From NCBI GenBank assembly GCA_024305405.1, contig JAKNDB010000075.1:1257501-1321500 (forward strand): a stretch of DNA of 64,000 nucleotides, in the 5' to 3' direction. This document shows positions 1 through 12,079 of this stretch, piece after piece. A program made the translations under genes and the position numbers. How positions within the stretch are numbered: the stretch's first letter is position 1; each line of letters opens with the position of its first letter. Under the pieces are notes generated by a model. That model ran no database searches. It saw only the letters and a list, made by a program, of their open reading frames with translations, and was not told the DNA's origin. The DNA comes from Dirofilaria immitis. Its lineage: Eukaryota; Nematoda; Chromadorea; Rhabditida; Onchocercidae.

Positions 1-214
1 ATTTTGTTAACAATTGATAAAATGATGATTTTACTTCATGAGAGATATTATAATTTTATTGAACAAAATTTGAGAATAGTTGAAAGAATTATTTTAATTG
101 ATAGAATTTAATATTATATATGAAATATGACTGATTAAGAGTTGTTAGATAATTAAGCATAAAATTAAGTTTCAAATTTCCAATGATGGAAACAGAAATT
201 GAATACAAATGATA

Positions 215-478
215 ATTGATTAAAAATTATATTAATGATTATTATGTGTTAATTTACGAACATATCCATTATCAAATAATTAAAAATTATATTAATGATT
301 ATTACTGTTAACTTATTGATATATTAATTATTAAGTAATTAAAGACTTGTATTAATGATCATTATATGCTAACTTATTGATATGTTAATTATTAAGTAAT
401 TAAAATTATATTGATGATTATTATGTGCTTAACTTATGAATATATTAATTATCAAATAATTAAAAATTATATTAATGT
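215..478 (+). repeat. 60-bp tandem repeat, about 4-5 copies
   Basis: The word TTAAAAATTATATTAATGAT recurs every 60 bp (220, 280, 340, 400, 460), with substitutions. Each is followed by TATTATGTGTTAA and TTAATTATCAAATAA-like segments. Confidence 0.85.
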
Positions 479-699
479 ATCTTATCATTTCGTTTATCTA
501 TTTTATCATTTCATTTACTCATATCCTCAAGATAAGTATTATCTTACAAAGATTTGAGTAGCTTAAATTTAAATTTATAAATTTTTATTAAATGTATTAA
601 ATTTTCATTTATATTACTTTCACTATATCACTCTCTTTCAGATGTTTAAGTTAATTCTTCGATTAACATATTACAAATCATCACTTTCATAAATGATTA

Positions 700-1000
700 T
701 ATATGATAATATATTATCAGTTTATATGATAATAATAAGAAGCTATAATTATATTATCAGTCTACGTGGTAATGATAAGGGTGCTTTCGTGATAATCATA
801 AAAGTATAATAACTCTATTATCAGTTGACATGATAATGGTAAGAATATGATACTGCATTATCAGATTTTACGATAGTGATAAAAGCATAATAATTATATT
901 ACCAGTTTACATGATAAACATGATAATGATAGGGTACAATAATGCATTATTAACTTGATAAAACTACAATTATCAGTTTACATAATAATGATAAGAGCAC
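700..1000 (+). repeat. Diverged ATTATCAG repeats
   Basis: ATTATCAG followed by TTTACATGATAATGATAAG-like sequence appears at about 713, 753, 817, 857, 898 and 969. Spacing is near 40 bp or 64-71 bp. Each unit holds one or two GATAA words. Confidence 0.7.
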
Positions 1001-1167
1001 AATCGAATTGCATGCATATTGCAAAAGTATAATATATGGACGATATGAGCGTCTAAGCATATCAAACAAATATACAATATGATGAATAGGAGATACGTTT
1101 GGAAGAAAGCACAAAAGAGTCCATTTGAAAAGGGCCATATTATTTATTTTATATTCGAGAAAAATTG

Positions 1168-1449
1168 TTGATGATGATGATGATGATTATGATGATGATG
1201 ATGATGATAGTGATAATGATGATTATGATGATGATAGTGATGATGATGATTATGATGATGATGATGATGATAGTGATAATGATGATTATGATGATGATGA
1301 TAGTGATGATGATGACAATGATGATGATGATGTATGATGGTAAGATGATGATGATGATGTTTTGTGATGGTAAGATGATACGATGATGATGATGATGATG
1401 ATGATGCTGCATGATGGTAAGATGATAGTGGTGATGATAATAGTGATAG

Positions 1450-1481
<32 letters not shown>

Positions 1482-1542
1482 CATGATGATGATGATGATG
1501 ATGATGATAGTGATGATGATGATGATAATGATGATGATGATG
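1168..1542 (+). repeat. GAT/ATG trinucleotide microsatellite
   Basis: About 375 bp of GAT units interrupted by AGT, TAT and AAT variants. ORFs over it in several frames (poly-Asp, poly-Met, poly-His, poly-Ile) are repeat translations. Confidence 0.95.
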
Positions 1543-1734
1543 GAAGCTATGTAAAATGCACATTATTTTATATATTTAAAAAAGATTGAAATGATTGCTT
1601 ATTTCCGTTTTATTGAAATTCATCAATTTATTCAAACATTTTTAGCTAAAATATAGAAAGGAAAAAGAAAAAAAAACGAATTTTGTTAGACTAATCTTTT
1701 TCAAAGCTCAAATTTATTATTTAATTATTAAATA

Positions 1735-2265
1735 TTTTTTATTAACTATTTCATTTTATTATAGCTAATATAAATATGTATCAAATATATGTACTACAAA
1801 TATATCTTTTGCATAATGAATTATGTTAATCATAATATATTATTATGATTATTATTATTACATAGTATAATATATAATCATTGTATACATTTAATAGATA
1901 TTTTGAGTGTTTATTATTAACTATTTCATTTTATTATAATTAATGTTTAGATAAACATATGTGGAATATTTTTGTAAAGTTAAAATTGAATTATGTTAAT
2001 CGTAATATATCATTATTATTGTTATTACCATTATTATTATTATTATTATTTATAATCATTATATATATTTATTATTTTATGTATTTATTATAAACTATTT
2101 CATTTTACTAAAACTATTATATATGTATATAAACATATTTGCAAATATACTTTTCTGTATAATGAATCATATTAATCATGATATATCATTATTATTATTA
2201 TTATTATTATTATGCGATTATTATTACATTGTAATGTATAATCATTATGTATATTTGAATAGATA
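1735..2265 (+). repeat. Three diverged copies of a unit of about 175 bp
   Basis: Copies start at about 1742, 1918 and 2092 with AACTATTTCATTTTA. They continue through AAATATA, AATGAATTATGTTAATC, an internal (ATT)n run and TATAATCATTATATA. Confidence 0.75.
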
Positions 2266-5200
2266 TTTATAATTACAAGAGTGGGAGGAGAGAATTCTTT
2301 TCAAATATTACATTTGTAATTTTTTTTTTTCACTAAACTATTATTATTGCTTCGATAATTTTCGCATAAATTTATTTTTAAAATAATTTCTCTTTTTTTT
2401 TTTTTTTTCGCAAAAACGATAATTTCTCGTAAAATGAAGGATATTTAGAAGAGCGATAAATGCAAATTTTAGTATTTATATTTCATTCATTTCATTTTTT
2501 TTTTTTTTTTTAAGAAGTATGTATTAAAGAAATAAATACAATAAAATGTCTATCCTTATTTCCAGAAAAATTTTTGGCGAAACGAATAATTATTATTGTA
2601 TTGTATTTTGAATGCATCATCTTTTTTTTTTTTTTTTTTCTTCATCGGGAAAGATAATCTTTAATTGATGACAATTTTTCATTTCTTTCGAGAATCTATC
2701 AACTATGAAAAGTGTTAGATTCATCTTTTTTTTTTTTCTTTCTTTCTTTTTTTTACAATTTTTTTCTTTTTTTTTTTTGATTACTATAATTTGATTATTT
2801 TTGCCTAAAATAAATGAATGAAATAATTTTTGAAAATTTTTATTTTTATTTTTGAATTTATTTTTTTCATTCTTTTAGTTCGTTCGTTTTTTTTTATACT
2901 TTTAATTTGATTTTGTATAAATAAAAATTAAGTTATTAGTTATTTATTTTTATTAATATTAAGTTATTATTTGTTAATGTTTTTTTTTCCATTATTTAAG
3001 TAATTAGATAGAGGGAAAGGAAAAGAATTTTAATTTTCTTCTTTTCGTTTTTTTCTTTTTTTTTAAATTCATAATTTTCGATAATTCAATTATTAGATAA
3101 ACAACGGAAAATATTAATTTGATAATTTCAACAACAATTATTTACTTAGTTACAATTAAATATCAACAATATGTTGTTGTAAAGTTTTTTTTTTTAATCT
3201 TTTAATTAATTTCATTTTTTAATTCTTATCGTTTTTCCCTCTTTTCGATACTTAATTATTGAATTTTTTTTATCTTTTTTTGCCATACATAAAAAGTAAT
3301 GTTCTTTTACGGTGTTGGAAATAATTTTTTTTTTATTTTATCTTTTGAAATGATTGATAATAAAAAAAAAAAAATTGAGTCAAATTTAAAGATTTGGCAG
3401 AAAGAATAAAACAACGATTAAATGATATAATTTTTTTTTTATTGTAATATATATGTATGTTAATTGTTTATTTATTTATTTATTTATCTGTTTTTGTTAT
3501 TTTTATATCTTTTATTTATTTACATATATATGCATATATTAATTGTTTGTTTATTGATTATTGTTGTTTTTTATTTATCGAATCAATCAAAGTTGTAAAT
3601 TTTATTTAAATTTTAGTAAATCAAAAAAGAAAACGAAAGTGAGTAATTTACATAAATAAATTTATTATCATTTTTAGTCATTTTTGTTTGCGGAAATATT
3701 TGCTAAATTTTTATTTCATTTAAAATTATTTTTCAAATTTTTAATTATTACCGTAGGAATGAGAAAAAAAATGAGGTAGCCATTTATTGGACGAAAATAG
3801 AAAGCGATAACACACAAAAACATTGAAGCATAAATAAGTGACGAATTATTATTATATCGGACATTGTAAATTATTATTTCGGCAAATTTTATTGGTTCAA
3901 CAATTTTTCCTTCTATTTTCATTTCTTTCTTCTTTTTCATTCGTTGATTTTCATTTTGCTAAAAAAGAAAAAAAAATATGCAATAAAAAGTTAAGAAATT
4001 TTTATACATTATTTGAAAAATTTGATAGGATATGAAGTTTTCATAGCGGCATATTTTACTATACAATTCAAACAAGATGATGATCAGTCCTAATTCGTAT
4101 CATTTTTATTTTCTCGAATTTATAAACTGACAAAATGTTAATTGGAATTAAATAAAAGTCGGTGAATTTTCTTTTTCTTTTTAAAATGTTATTTGAAATT
4201 TTAATTTAAATTATCTGATATGATATTTTATGAATTGTTAAATTTTAGATTGAAATTATTTTTTTTTTTGGAAATAAATTTTGAGTAAATTTTTGTAATT
4301 TATTTTCCTATTAAAGTATGAAATACTTATTAGAATTAAGACGAAGAGAATAATTAATCATATATTTTTAATATTATATATGGAAAAGAATTACTGTATA
4401 ATTACAGTTTTGTTACTGATAATTACGATAACTGTACAGTATTAAGCTATTTTTGATCTTATCACTATGTATATGGCAATATATAAATGGAAAAGGGTTG
4501 AAAAATGTGCGTTGAAAAATTTTTTATACAAAATTCTAAGGTCAGATCATTAACCCAGAAAAAAAATTGTATTAGTCGAAAATTTTGATTTTGTTTTTTT
4601 TTTTTCAAATTCAAGCATATTTATAATAGGTCAAATATATTTATTGCAAATATAAACATACGAACTTTTGACCTTTTCGAACTTTTAACCCATCTTTTAA
4701 TTGATCTATCAATTCTGATAATTTTTTTCAAGTAAGCTAACAATTATCGTTATTTTAGTTTTAAATTTAATTTTTAAAAAAAAATATTCTATTGTTGTTA
4801 TGATGCCTGAAAAATTGTTTCATTTTTCGGATACGGTAATATTATTTAATCTATTACGATAATGCTTAATGAATATTTTAAACTTAAAAGACATTTATCT
4901 ATGCCACACGGGAATAAAAAAATTTTCTAATTTTTGTCAATTATTTAAGTTTACAATGCTGCAAAGTTTTTTTTTCGCTCGCCTTATAAGTATAAAATCA
5001 TTTTTGCAAAGTTACAGTATCACTTTTCCTTTTGTTTTTAGAAAAAAATTTTTGTTTTTTTTTTTGTGATAAAAAAATTTGAGCGAAAGAATAAATGAAA
5101 CAATGTTAGTTGAAATTATCAAAAATGAGATAGGAAACATATATACTTGGTTTTATATCATTTCATAAAAGTTTAAAAATTTCAAATTAACAGGGAAGAT

Positions 5201-6004
5201 TTTCTTTATATTTTTATTTCGAGAATATTCCGAGAATTATTTTATTTCGAGAATTATTTAATTCGAAATTTTCAATTTTTCGTTTTTCCGTTTTTTTTTT
5301 TTTTTTTTGCTAAAAGATTTTTAGCTTTATTATGTTTGAAAGATTTTGGAATTTTGCTTTATTTTACGAATGGTCATTACTCTCGAGAAGATTATATCTT
5401 TAATAAATCAACGAAATTGAATTTTAAAATTGCTCTTCTTTAACTTATTTTCTTCTTCCTCAAAAAAAAAAATCAAATACTATATTAACACTTTTCTTTT
5501 TCTTTTTTTTTTTTCTAGAAAACATTGATGATTATTGATTTTGGTATTTAATGGAAAATTGACCTTTTTTTTTTTTTGATAAGCTCAAATGAAGTGTAAA
5601 TATAATCACAATTAATTGGGAAAGTTAATTTGATTTGTAAATTTTGAAAATTTGTAATTTTATAAGTAGTATTCTCTTCCGTAATAGTATATTTTATGCT
5701 GTCATTTTAAATGATCATCAAATAAACTTTTCAACCTTTTAAGGTGTCAAAAATTTTTCTCAGTAATTACCCATTTTGTTTCATATTTTTTGATTGATAT
5801 TGACAAATCATTTCTTTTTTTTTAAATTATTGTTTTAGGCATAGTTTTGAAACATTTTTTTGATCTTTCGTCTCAAGAAATGATCTTATCAAATAAAACT
5901 AAATAGCAATGATTATGCTATTGATAATAAATTGAATGCTAAAAAATGATTAAAAAAAAGAAAGAAAACTTGGAATAAATTTGCAGATTTAGATGAAATT
6001 ATAT
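2266..6004. other. AT-rich DNA, no gene recognised
   Basis: Long poly-T and poly-A runs and short Phe/Lys/Ile-rich ORFs (for example near 3716-4035 and 4869-5069) with no recognisable domain or codon bias. I see no RNA gene. Confidence 0.7.
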
Positions 6005-6640
6005 TTTCATTAATCAATTCAATTCATCATCATATACATATATTTGAATAATGTGCATATCCACTGATAAGATATGATAAGATATTAATTAATAATTATT
6101 CATATTTAACATCATATACGCATAATATGCATATTCATTGATGATAAGATATTAATGAATAATTATTCATATTCACCATCATATATATACATATAATATG
6201 CATAAGATATGATAAGACATTAATTAATAATCAATTATTATTCATATTCAACATCATATGTATATATATATAGCATGCATATTCGCTGATAAGATAAGAT
6301 ATGATGAGATATTGATTAATAATTATTGGTATTCAACATCATATATATGTATATTATATGCATATCCATTGATAAGATATGATAAGGTATTAATTAATAA
6401 TTATTCATATTCAACATCATATATACATAGTCACTGATAAGATATTAATTAATAATCAATAATTATTCATATTTAACATCATATACGTATAATATGCATA
6501 TTCGTTGATGATAAGATATTAATTAATAATTATTCGCATTCAACATCATACATGTATAATATGCATATCCATTGATGATAAGATATTGATAAGATATCAA
6601 TTGATAATCGATAATTTATTCATATTCAACATCATATATA
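6005..6640 (+). repeat. Array of about 70-bp units rich in TGATAAGATA
   Basis: About nine diverged units contain TTGATAAGATATTAATTAATAATTATTCATATTCAACATCATATA, split here by small changes, and an ATAATATGCATAT step. Each unit carries one or two GATAAG words, the consensus for GATA-family factors. Confidence 0.8.
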
Positions 6641-6701
6641 TATCAACTTATTACTTCATTATTTAAATATTTTTAATTTTTAAAAATACTAAATTTTAAT
6701 T

Positions 6702-6781
6702 TGTATGTATGTATGTGTATGTGTGTGTGCATGTGTGTGTGTGTGTGTGTGTATGTGTGTGTATGTGTGTATGTGTGTGTT
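6702..6781 (+). repeat. TG/TATG microsatellite
   Basis: TATG units pass into TG dinucleotides with scattered TA interruptions. Confidence 0.9.
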
Positions 6782-6949
6782 TTGATTCTTCTAATCGGTC
6801 CCTTCAAAATAAATATATTTGCTATCGTATTGTTATTTATTTGATAAATTTTTTTCTTGAAAAATAATAAGAATAATGATGAGAAGAGATGGGTGGGAAA
6901 AAAAAAGAAAAAAATTGCTTTAACTAAAACGGAAGCTATTTTTCCTTTT

Positions 6950-7045
6950 TTCTTTCTCTCTCTCTCTCTCTTCCCTCTCTCCCTCTATCTTTCTCTCCTT
7001 TTCCTCTCTCACTCTCTCTCTCTCTCTCTTTTCTCTTCTCTTCTT
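6950..7045 (+). repeat. CT-rich microsatellite
   Basis: Several CT dinucleotide blocks separated by CCCT and TTTC. A matching GA block lies at about 7318-7380 and a TATG block at 7154-7225. Confidence 0.85.
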
Positions 7046-7490
7046 TAATATTTAAAAATTTTTGAAACTTTTAAAGCATAAAATGAATAAGTAAGTAATT
7101 CGTTTTTGATGATAATAAGAAAAAGGATACGGTGGTAGAATTTTAATGTGTATATATGTATGTAATGGATGTATGTATGTATGTATGTTATGTATGTTAT
7201 GTATGTATGTTATGTATGTATCGTGTATGCATATGGATGATATCAATATTGAAATATTTAATTTTAATGGAAAATGAAAATGAATGGATAATAAGGTAAA
7301 TGAATAGATAGGAAAATGAGAGGGAGAGAGAGAAAGAGAGTTGGGAGGGAGATAGAAAGAAAGAGAGAGAGAGAGAGATGGAAAGAATGATAGATAAGTA
7401 TTTAGTTTATATGAAAAATGGAAATAACATTTATTATCGAATACCATTGCACTTATACAAATATGGATAGATGATAAGTTTTGGTTTTAG

Positions 7491-7607
7491 GATGATATAA
7501 GAGGTGGAAGGCCTTTAGGAACGGGTCCCCGGAGATGTGCAATCAATTTTGAAGCAATTTTAGTTGTCCATTATTTCAAACATAATATACTTTTGGGATT
7601 GAAAAGA
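7491..7607 (+). pseudogene. Possible remnant of a cytochrome P450 heme-loop exon
   Basis: After TTTTGGTTTTAG (acceptor-like, ending 7490) one frame stays open for 39 codons to TGA at 7608. It reads RPLGTGPRRCAINFEAIL in the middle. That resembles the P450 heme-binding loop (F-x-x-G-x-R-x-C-x-G), with Leu for Phe, the Gly after Cys missing and the spacing to the next Phe one residue short. The codons from GGTGGAAGG to GGAGATGTG are far richer in G and C than their surroundings. No other P450 segment is visible nearby, so a decayed fragment or chance are both possible. Confidence 0.2.
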
Positions 7608-7615
7608 TGAAAAAG

Positions 7616-7616
<1 letters not shown>

Positions 7617-7655
<39 letters not shown>

Positions 7656-7745
7656 GAAGAAGAAAAGAAATGAAAAGCTTTTACTTTCATCGAAATAATA
7701 ATGATGATGATGATGATGATGATAATGATGATAATGATAATGGAA
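7617..7745 (+). repeat. GA dinucleotide and GAT trinucleotide microsatellites
   Basis: A GA run (about 7617-7651) and a GAT run (about 7699-7742). Overlapping ORFs are repeat translations. Confidence 0.9.
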
Positions 7746-7857
7746 ATATTGGTGATTGGAACAAGCATGCTAAAAGAAATCAAATTGAATTTCATCGTTT
7801 CTTTCTTCACATATGCATACATATGTATGTATGTGTATCAGTACCAATATAAATTTT

Positions 7858-7871
7858 CACTATTATTACTA

Positions 7872-7916
<45 letters not shown>

Positions 7917-8240
7917 ATTATCATAATCATAATTATTATTAACATAAATTATTAGCAATCAATTTGATATTTTTAATAAATCGAGCTGAAATATATTATT
8001 ATTTCATTATTACTATCATTATTATTATTATTATTATTATTATTAACATTGTAATCATGATTACTGCCAGTATTATTGTTATTATTAACAATTGTTAATC
8101 AAGAAGCATTAATTTAATGTTTAAAAAATTGTATTTGAAATTTGTCATCATAATCATTATTACGATTATTATTATTATTATTAATGCTATAATCATGATT
8201 ATTAACCAATATTATTATTAACAATTATTAGCCATGCAAC
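7858..8240 (+). repeat. ATT-rich microsatellite cluster with two related blocks
   Basis: ATT arrays at 7860-7950, 7997-8050 and 8155-8190. Blocks ending AATTATTAGCAATCAATTTG and ATTATTAGCCATGCAACATC suggest an older duplication. Confidence 0.75.
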
Positions 8241-11200
8241 ATCATTGATTTGATATTTAATCAATTTTTGAGCGGAAAAAAAGTTAGCTTTAATTATCAA
8301 TTTTTTGTGATAAATTTAAAAATTTTTAGCTAAAGAATTTATCCATTCCAAAATAACGAGAAGCTAATTTTAAATCAATTCAATGAAATCAATTTGTAAA
8401 ATAAAAAATTTTCCAAATTTATGATAATAAAGACAAATTAGGTTTATACTAAATAAATCAAAAAAGCATAAAGAGAGAGAGAGAGAGAAAGAAAGAAAAA
8501 GAGAGAGAGAAAGGAATCAAAATTTTAAGTATAAAAGCAAAAAAAAGAAACCGATTCATAGAAAGGTAAATATTGTCTCGAGAAATAAATGTATGAAACT
8601 TTTAGAAGGCTGATTTAATTTAATAAAGTTGATGTTTTTTAAAATTTACTTTTCTTTCTTTTTCATTATTTTTTCTTTCTCACTCACTCTCTCTCTCTCT
8701 CTTTCTTTTTCTTTTAAATTTTAAATTTATTGTGAACAATAAATTTGAAGCTTTTCCATTTTAAAATTAATAGAAGAAGAATAATTCTCGAACCATTTTT
8801 GAAAATCATTCTCGAATCATCTTTTTCCCGATTGCATCAAATTAATTATATTTCATTCTATTTTAAAATAATTTTTCGTTAATTTTCCTTTTTTTTTTTG
8901 ATAATCATTTTGAATAGAACAAATTAATTATTTCTTACTATAATTATCCAAAAAAAAAAAAATTCATTAAATTAACAAATCGATCTGACAATTAATTTGT
9001 ATCTCTTCCATCACATACACATACAGACACATACACACACATACACACATACACACACACACATACATACATACACATATAAATATATATACGTATAGCT
9101 TATTGAAATTCATTTCCGATTATTTCTGATGACAACAATCTGTCAAACATTGTCCTATTTTAACTATAATAGTTCGTATCAGTTTACTGATAATATCATT
9201 AATTATCATTTTATCAAGTTCTGCTTTGCTCCTTTTAAATATATTTTTCTCAATGCATATATCTGAATTTTTGTTCTAAAAAAAAAAAAAAAAGAAAAAC
9301 GAAAAAAACGCAGACAATAAATTGAGTATATTTTTGATTTCTGATTACATCATTATCATTATCAGTACTTAAGTAAATATATTTAATTTCAATTATATAA
9401 CTGTAATTTGAAATTAAAATCAAAATCAAAGATGTCAATAAACAGAAATTATTATTTAAGTTTTTTTTAATGTATGTATGTGTATGTTTATGTATGTTTA
9501 TATTTATGTATGTGTATGTTTATGTATGTTTATATTTATGTATGTATTCGGTATTTTAAAGTTTAATTTGAATACATCATTTTGTGATATGTTTAGATTG
9601 TAAACATTTTCGACATATGTAGGATGAGGTAGAAGGAGAAATAATTAAACTTTGACTTCGAAAAAAAAAAAATTAAACTTGGCAGTTTTATGAGATTATT
9701 GAGATAATTAAGATAATAACAGAAAGAGCTTAATTGTCAAATTAATTACCTATTTAAATTTGTATATTTGTTTTTTTATAATTTTTTCTCTTCTCATAAA
9801 TTTTTCATTTCCGATAATTATTTTTTAACCTTTGAACTATAACAAATGATAAATTTTGTTATCCATATATATATATATATGCATATATACAAATGGTAAA
9901 TTGAAGCCAATAAATTCATTATTAATTTATTAATCATAAAAATATTTGATTTATCCCCCCTTTCCCTTCTGCTCATCTCGATAATCATCATCTGCCCATT
10001 TTTAATCTCGATTAGGTTTTATTTTTTTCTTTTATCCTTTACTTTATTAAATATTTAACAATGTAATGTATATATATATTATATGTCAATTTTATATTTG
10101 AATTAAGAGAATGGAAAAAAAAGAGAAATGATTGATATTAATTCTGATAAAATGATATATTTAAATTTTTCGTATATTTAAAATTATATTAATATTTAAA
10201 TGATAATATTTGTATATATATTGAAATTTGAAATTAAAATATTTTTAATTAATAATATAATATTAATATAATAAATTAGTCAATGAAATAATTGCTTCCT
10301 ATTTCTTTTTTTTTTTTTTTTTTCGCATCATAATTACTTTCTCTTTTATTTAAATATTTTAAATAAAAATTATTTCATTTAAAATTTCATAAATAAAAAA
10401 TAGGAAAAAAGAGCAATTAATTAATTTTGCTATCAAAGTTATCATTTTATCATTAAAAAACAATAGATATTAATATTTATTTAATGAATTTTTATTATCA
10501 AAGTTATCATTTTATCATTATTTTTTTTTAATAATACATATTAACAAATCATTTCGCTATAATTTATCATAAAATATATATTCGAATAATTGAATTTAAT
10601 AATAATTCAAATTCATTTTTATGATTTCTAATTATCATTGATAATAAATGAATAAATCTCGGTAATATTCATAGCATTCATTTATCAATTCATACGGTAT
10701 ATTATCGATGGATTGAAATTGTAATTGATATGAAGTATCAACACAAACGAATGTTTACTTGTGTTTAAATTGCATTAATTATAATTATATTATGATATTA
10801 TTATTAATTTAGCTGATAAGATAAGATAAAAATAATAATAGTAATAATAATAAATCAATTTTGCTTATTGCTAAATAGAATTTTTAAATATCCTTACATT
10901 TGATAATTTCAAAATAAATAGAAAATGCTTTTATTTAAAATTTTTCATTTAAATTTATTATCCTTTCTTCTGCTTCCTTTCGTTTTTATTTCATTTCGAA
11001 TTAAATTACTTATTATTTTAGCAATTTTGATTAAATTTAAATTCTAAATTTTCATTTTATACTTTCTTTTTTCCTTTTTCGAATTCAAATTTTTTAATTT
11101 TAATTTTGTTTTTTTCCTTTTCGAATTTAATTTCCTAATTTTAATTTCGTATAGTTTTATGCATTAAAAAAAGGAAAAAGTTTTTTAAATAGTACAAAAC

Positions 11201-11609
11201 TAAAATGGGTCTATCCATCCTATCGATATAATTCGATGACTTAAATAAATAGAAGATTATCAAATAAATGTGCATTACTTTACATTGGTTTTTCTTTTCT
11301 CATATTTTTTCTCTCTTTCTCTCTCCTCTCTCTCTCTCTCTCTTCATCTCCTCTATCTTTTTGTCGAGAATTCTTCTTCTCGACTTCCTCCTCTTCCTTC
11401 TCCACCTCCTCATCTTCCTTTTCAAGTCATCCTGACCTTTGTCGAATACAATTCATATGGCTAGCATTAACTATTTCGTACATTTTTATTAGAAAATTTT
11501 TAAGTTTTCGTTTTCTTTTTTGACCTCTTCCGCCTCCGCATTTTTAATCATTCTGACCTTACTCTAATAAACTTCCGTATGGGTAATGTTTAAAAAACAT
11601 TCTAAAATT
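8241..11609. other. AT-rich DNA with scattered microsatellites, no gene recognised
   Basis: Contains GA (8473-8513), CT (8681-8703), CA (about 9009-9072), a TATG/TTTATG block duplicated with a 36-bp step (9471-9545), and a short duplicated stretch around AAGTTATCATTTTATCATTA (10436 and 10500). ORFs are low-complexity. Confidence 0.7.
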
Positions 11610-11614
11610 TATGT

Positions 11615-12079
11615 TAATAATGTTATCAGAAAAGAAAAGATTTCATATTCGATTCTCTATTTGCATAATAATAATATTAATCAAATATGACTTATGATAA
11701 CAATGATATGATAATATTAATTAATAATCATTAGATATGATTATATTTAAATTATATGTTTGTTAACATTATTAATGATATCAGAAAAGAAAAGATTTCA
11801 TATTCGATTCTCTATTTGCATAATAATAATATTAATCAAATATGACTTATGATAACAATGATATGATAATACTAATTAATAATCATTAGATATGATTATA
11901 TTTAAATTATATGTTTGTTAACATTATTAATGATATCAGAAAAGAAAAGATTTCATATTCGATTCTCTATTTGCATAATAATAATATTAATCAAATATGA
12001 CTTATGATAACAATGCTATGATAATATTAATTAATAATCATTAGATATGATTATGTTTAAATTATATGTTTGTTCACAT
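11615..12079 (+). repeat. 155-bp tandem repeat, three nearly identical copies
   Basis: Units start at ATCAGAAAAGAAAAGATTTC at 11625, 11780 and 11935, exactly 155 bp apart. They include ATATTCGATTCTCTATTTGC and AATCATTAGATATGATTATA. Differences are single bases. The close identity points to recent duplication or homogenisation. Confidence 0.95.

Noticed and set aside
1125..1589. ORFs up to 139 codons, poly-Asp, poly-His, poly-Met and poly-Ile
   Set aside because: All are translations of one GAT microsatellite in different frames and strands.
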